A stretch of 9,247 bases of DNA from an uncultured Pirellula sp. (GTDB lineage Bacteria; Planctomycetota; Planctomycetia; Pirellulales; Pirellulaceae), in assembly GCA_903837255.1 (NCBI GenBank), contig CAILTZ010000470.1:1-9247 (forward strand), read 5' to 3'. The notes under the pieces are model-generated. The model saw nothing but the letters and a program-made list of their open reading frames with translations, searched no databases and was not told where the DNA came from. A program made the position numbers and the translations under genes. Below, in pieces: positions 7,526 through 9,247 of the stretch (position 1 is the first letter of the stretch; each line of letters starts with the position of its first letter).

Positions 7526-8971
7526 ATGACTATGGATACCAACTCCATCGCTGTATCGATGTCCGCACGACGAGGGTTCCTCAAGCATTCGGCAATCGGG
7601 ACAGTGGCACTGGCTCAATTGCTCGCTGGCAGGTCTCCAAGCTCTGCTGCCGATCAAGAGCCACACTTTAAGCCGTTGGCCAAGCGGGTAATCTATCTGT
7701 TCCAATCCGGGGGACCCTCGCAGCTTGAGCTTATGGACTACAAACCCAAGCTCAAGGATCTCCATGGGAGCGAGCTTCCAGAGAGCATTCGCAACGGACA
7801 GCGGCTCACTGGGATGACCTCCGGCCAAAAGAGCTTCCCGGTCGTGGCGCCCAAGTTCAAGTTCCAGCAGTACGGCAGCAACGGTGCTTGGTTCAGTGAA
7901 CTCTTGCCCCACACCGGTTCGATCGCCGATGAACTGTGCATCGTGCGGTCGATGAACACCGAAGCGATCAATCATGACCCGGCAATCACTTTCATCCAGA
8001 CCGGTTCGCAACAACCCGGTCGGCCCTCGCTCGGAGCTTGGCTCAGCTATGGCTTGGGTAGCGAAGCGGAGGACCTGCCCGCTTTTGTCGTCATGATCTC
8101 CCACGGCACGGGCAACGATGCTAACCAGGGGCTTCTGGATCGGCTCTGGGGGAGTGGCTTTCTGCCGTCGAGTCACCAAGGGGTCAAATTCCGCAGCGGA
8201 TCCGAGCCCGTGTTGTACTTGAGCGACCCGCCTGGGATGCGTCGAACTCTCCGCCGAGGGATGCTCGATCAGATATCCAAACTCAATCAACTCGAGTTGC
8301 AGCGCGAGCAAGATCCCGAGATCGCTTCGAGGATCGAGCAGTACGAGATGGCCTTCAAGATGCAAATGTCCGTACCCGATTTGACCGACATCTCCGACGA
8401 GCCTGAATCGATCCTGGAAATGTACGGACCGGACGTCAAGAAGCCCGGGAGTTATGCAGCGAATTGTTTACTGGCGCGAAGGATGGTCGAGCGTGGGGTC
8501 CGCTTCGTGCAACTCTACCATCGCGGCTGGGACAACCATGGTAGCTTGCCATCGAACATACCCAAGCAGTGTCGGGACATCGACCAACCCCAAGCGGCGC
8601 TTGTCAAGGATCTCAAGCAGCGAGGGTTGCTCGATGACACGATGGTCATTTGGGGTGGGGAGTTTGGCCGAACGGTCTATAGCCAAGGATCCTTGCAGGA
8701 CGATTACGGGCGGGACCATCATGGCCGCTGTTTCTCGATGTGGATGGCAGGGGGAGGATTCCAACCTGGCGCGGTGATCGGTCAGACCGACGATTACGGG
8801 TACAATGTCACCGAGCAGCCAATCCACATCCATGATTTCCACGCAACGCTCTTGCATTGCCTGGGTTTGGACCACGAGAAGCTAACCTATCGCTACCAAG
8901 GCCGAGACTTCCGGCTCACGGACGTCCACGGCAAGCTCGTCTCTGAACTTGTCAGAACCAAGACAAGTTGA
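7526..8971 (+). CDS. DUF1501 protein (alkaline phosphatase/sulfatase superfamily fold), Tat signal
   Basis: A 481-residue DUF1501 protein, distantly related to the alkaline phosphatase/sulfatase superfamily; its substrate is not known. Near the N-terminus ARRGFLKHS (14-22) is a twin-arginine signal, followed by a hydrophobic run to about residue 35. Family hallmarks appear in order: [14 protein letters not shown] (61-74), [11 protein letters not shown] (143-153), the collar GWDNHG (334-339), WGGEFGRT (376-383), [18 protein letters not shown] (394-411) and a C-terminal block rich in His and Asp, [15 protein letters not shown] (433-447) then [13 protein letters not shown] (457-469). The conserved Asp and His residues are plausible metal ligands. 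Length is normal for the family. The start is uncertain: ATG 7526 has no clear ribosome site, and ATGs at 7532 and 7559 are alternatives; 7559 would begin MSARRGFLK, more like many relatives. It follows the DUF1553 gene by 15 bases, the common planctomycete pairing, and probably ends the operon. Confidence 0.92.
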   Translation: MTMDTNSIAVSMSARRGFLKHSAIGTVALAQLLAGRSPSSAADQEPHFKPLAKRVIYLFQSGGPSQLELMDYKPKLKDLHGSELPESIRNGQRLTGMTSGQKSFPVVAPKFKFQQYGSNGAWFSELLPHTGSIADELCIVRSMNTEAINHDPAITFIQTGSQQPGRPSLGAWLSYGLGSEAEDLPAFVVMISHGTGNDANQGLLDRLWGSGFLPSSHQGVKFRSGSEPVLYLSDPPGMRRTLRRGMLDQISKLNQLELQREQDPEIASRIEQYEMAFKMQMSVPDLTDISDEPESILEMYGPDVKKPGSYAANCLLARRMVERGVRFVQLYHRGWDNHGSLPSNIPKQCRDIDQPQAALVKDLKQRGLLDDTMVIWGGEFGRTVYSQGSLQDDYGRDHHGRCFSMWMAGGGFQPGAVIGQTDDYGYNVTEQPIHIHDFHATLLHCLGLDHEKLTYRYQGRDFRLTDVHGKLVSELVRTKTS

Positions 8972-8981
8972 AAAACTTGGT
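8957..8981. terminator. Possible bidirectional hairpin between convergent genes
   Basis: Two overlapping, mutually exclusive hairpins can form at the junction of the two convergent genes: CAAGTT (8964-8969) with AACTTG (8974-8979) around a GAAA loop, or ACCAAG (8957-8962) with CTTGGT (8976-8981) around a 13-base loop. They overlap the DUF1501 stop and end just before the stop of the minus-strand gene. The stems are only 6 pairs and AT-rich, and there is no clear T-tract on the plus strand, although the A-run at 8971-8975 would read as T on the minus strand. This is a weak candidate, supported mainly by position. Confidence 0.3.
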
Positions 8982-8985
8982 CGGA

Positions 8986-9247
8986 CTATTCGAGGGTCCA
9001 AACTCCATCGATGCAACGGTAGGTCTTGCCCGTCGGATTGGTGTCCCTAAGAACACTTGGCAAACGGGACTCTCGGACCGCGTCGTAACAAGTCAGCTTG
9101 CCAAACCGCAGCATGCTCGCCGGAATCCCCACGGCTGTAAATCCAGGGTGACTCGTGGCTGGATAAGGCCCTCCGTGATTCATCGCCGGACTGACCGCGA
9201 CGCCCGTAGGCATCTTGTCGTTGAGCAACCTGCCGACTCGCTGCTGC
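8986..9247 (-). CDS. Aldehyde dehydrogenase C-terminus, 2,5-dioxovalerate (KGSA) dehydrogenase type (partial)
   Basis: The frame is open on the minus strand from the window edge to a TAG at 8986-8988, showing the last 86 residues of a protein that should be about 500 residues long. It reads QQRVGRLLNDKMPTGVAV, then AMNHGGPYPATSHPGFTAVG, then CYDAV, LRDTNPTGKTYRCIDGVW. This ending (VGR..NG.PTGVEV, HGGPYPAT, TSVG, CYQ, LP..L.D.NP.G..R.VDG) is characteristic of NADP-dependent alpha-ketoglutarate semialdehyde (2,5-dioxovalerate) dehydrogenases, which make 2-oxoglutarate in the oxidative breakdown of glucarate/galactarate, pentoses or hydroxyproline in the cytoplasm. The TTG at 9226-9228 is internal, not a start. 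The catalytic Cys and Glu lie outside the window and could not be checked. It converges on the DUF1501 gene with 14 bases between stops, so it belongs to another transcription unit. Confidence 0.88.
   Translation of the reverse strand, partial: QQRVGRLLNDKMPTGVAVSPAMNHGGPYPATSHPGFTAVGIPASMLRFGKLTCYDAVRESRLPSVLRDTNPTGKTYRCIDGVWTLE

Noticed and set aside
7511..8365. 284-codon open frame on the minus strand opposite the DUF1501 gene
   Set aside because: It is antisense to canonical DUF1501 motifs, with no recognisable domain.
1..9247. Mobile element, CRISPR, tRNA or rRNA genes
   Set aside because: No terminal repeats, transposase motifs, spaced repeats, cloverleaf or rRNA-like stretch could be seen; nearly all bases belong to the five coding regions.

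Overview
The window looks like chromosomal DNA from a planctomycete, most likely of the Pirellula/Rhodopirellula group. The clearest marker is a protein joining a planctomycete cytochrome-c domain (PSCyt1), DUF1549 and DUF1553. It is followed directly by its usual partner, a DUF1501 protein, and preceded by a Tat-exported Gfo/Idh/MocA oxidoreductase. All three families are greatly expanded in planctomycetes. Gene density is very high, with no intergenic gap over 15 bases. No RNA gene, CRISPR array, transposase or integration site was seen.

Layout: (1) 1-3012, plus strand, an RND efflux pump subunit of the MdtC/MuxC type, cut off at its N-terminus by the window edge. (2) 3016-4350, plus, a Gfo/Idh/MocA oxidoreductase with a strong twin-arginine signal. 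(3) 4355-7510, plus, a large diheme PSCyt1-DUF1549-LamG-DUF1553 protein. (4) 7526-8971, plus, a DUF1501 protein of the alkaline-phosphatase/sulfatase superfamily with a twin-arginine signal. (5) 8986-9247, minus, the C-terminal end of an aldehyde dehydrogenase of the 2,5-dioxovalerate (alpha-ketoglutarate semialdehyde) type, converging on gene 4.

Genes 1 to 4 are separated by only 3, 4 and 15 bases, so they are probably co-transcribed from a promoter upstream of the window. Gene 2 has a Shine-Dalgarno-like AAAGGA inside the last codons of gene 1, which suggests translational coupling. Genes 2 to 4 all encode exported proteins. A reasonable but unproven reading is a cell-envelope module: an NAD(P)-type sugar or polyol oxidoreductase, a diheme electron-transfer protein with a lectin-like carbohydrate-binding domain, and a hydrolase-fold partner, placed behind an efflux pump gene. 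The neighbouring aldehyde dehydrogenase family acts at the end of oxidative sugar-acid and hydroxyproline degradation, which fits a carbohydrate theme but is transcribed separately.

Each gene belongs to a recognised family, and nothing here can be called a new system with confidence. What stands out is the combination: an RND pump gene tightly joined to the planctomycete cytochrome/DUF1501 pair, and three exported proteins that all carry an RR-x-F type N-terminus.
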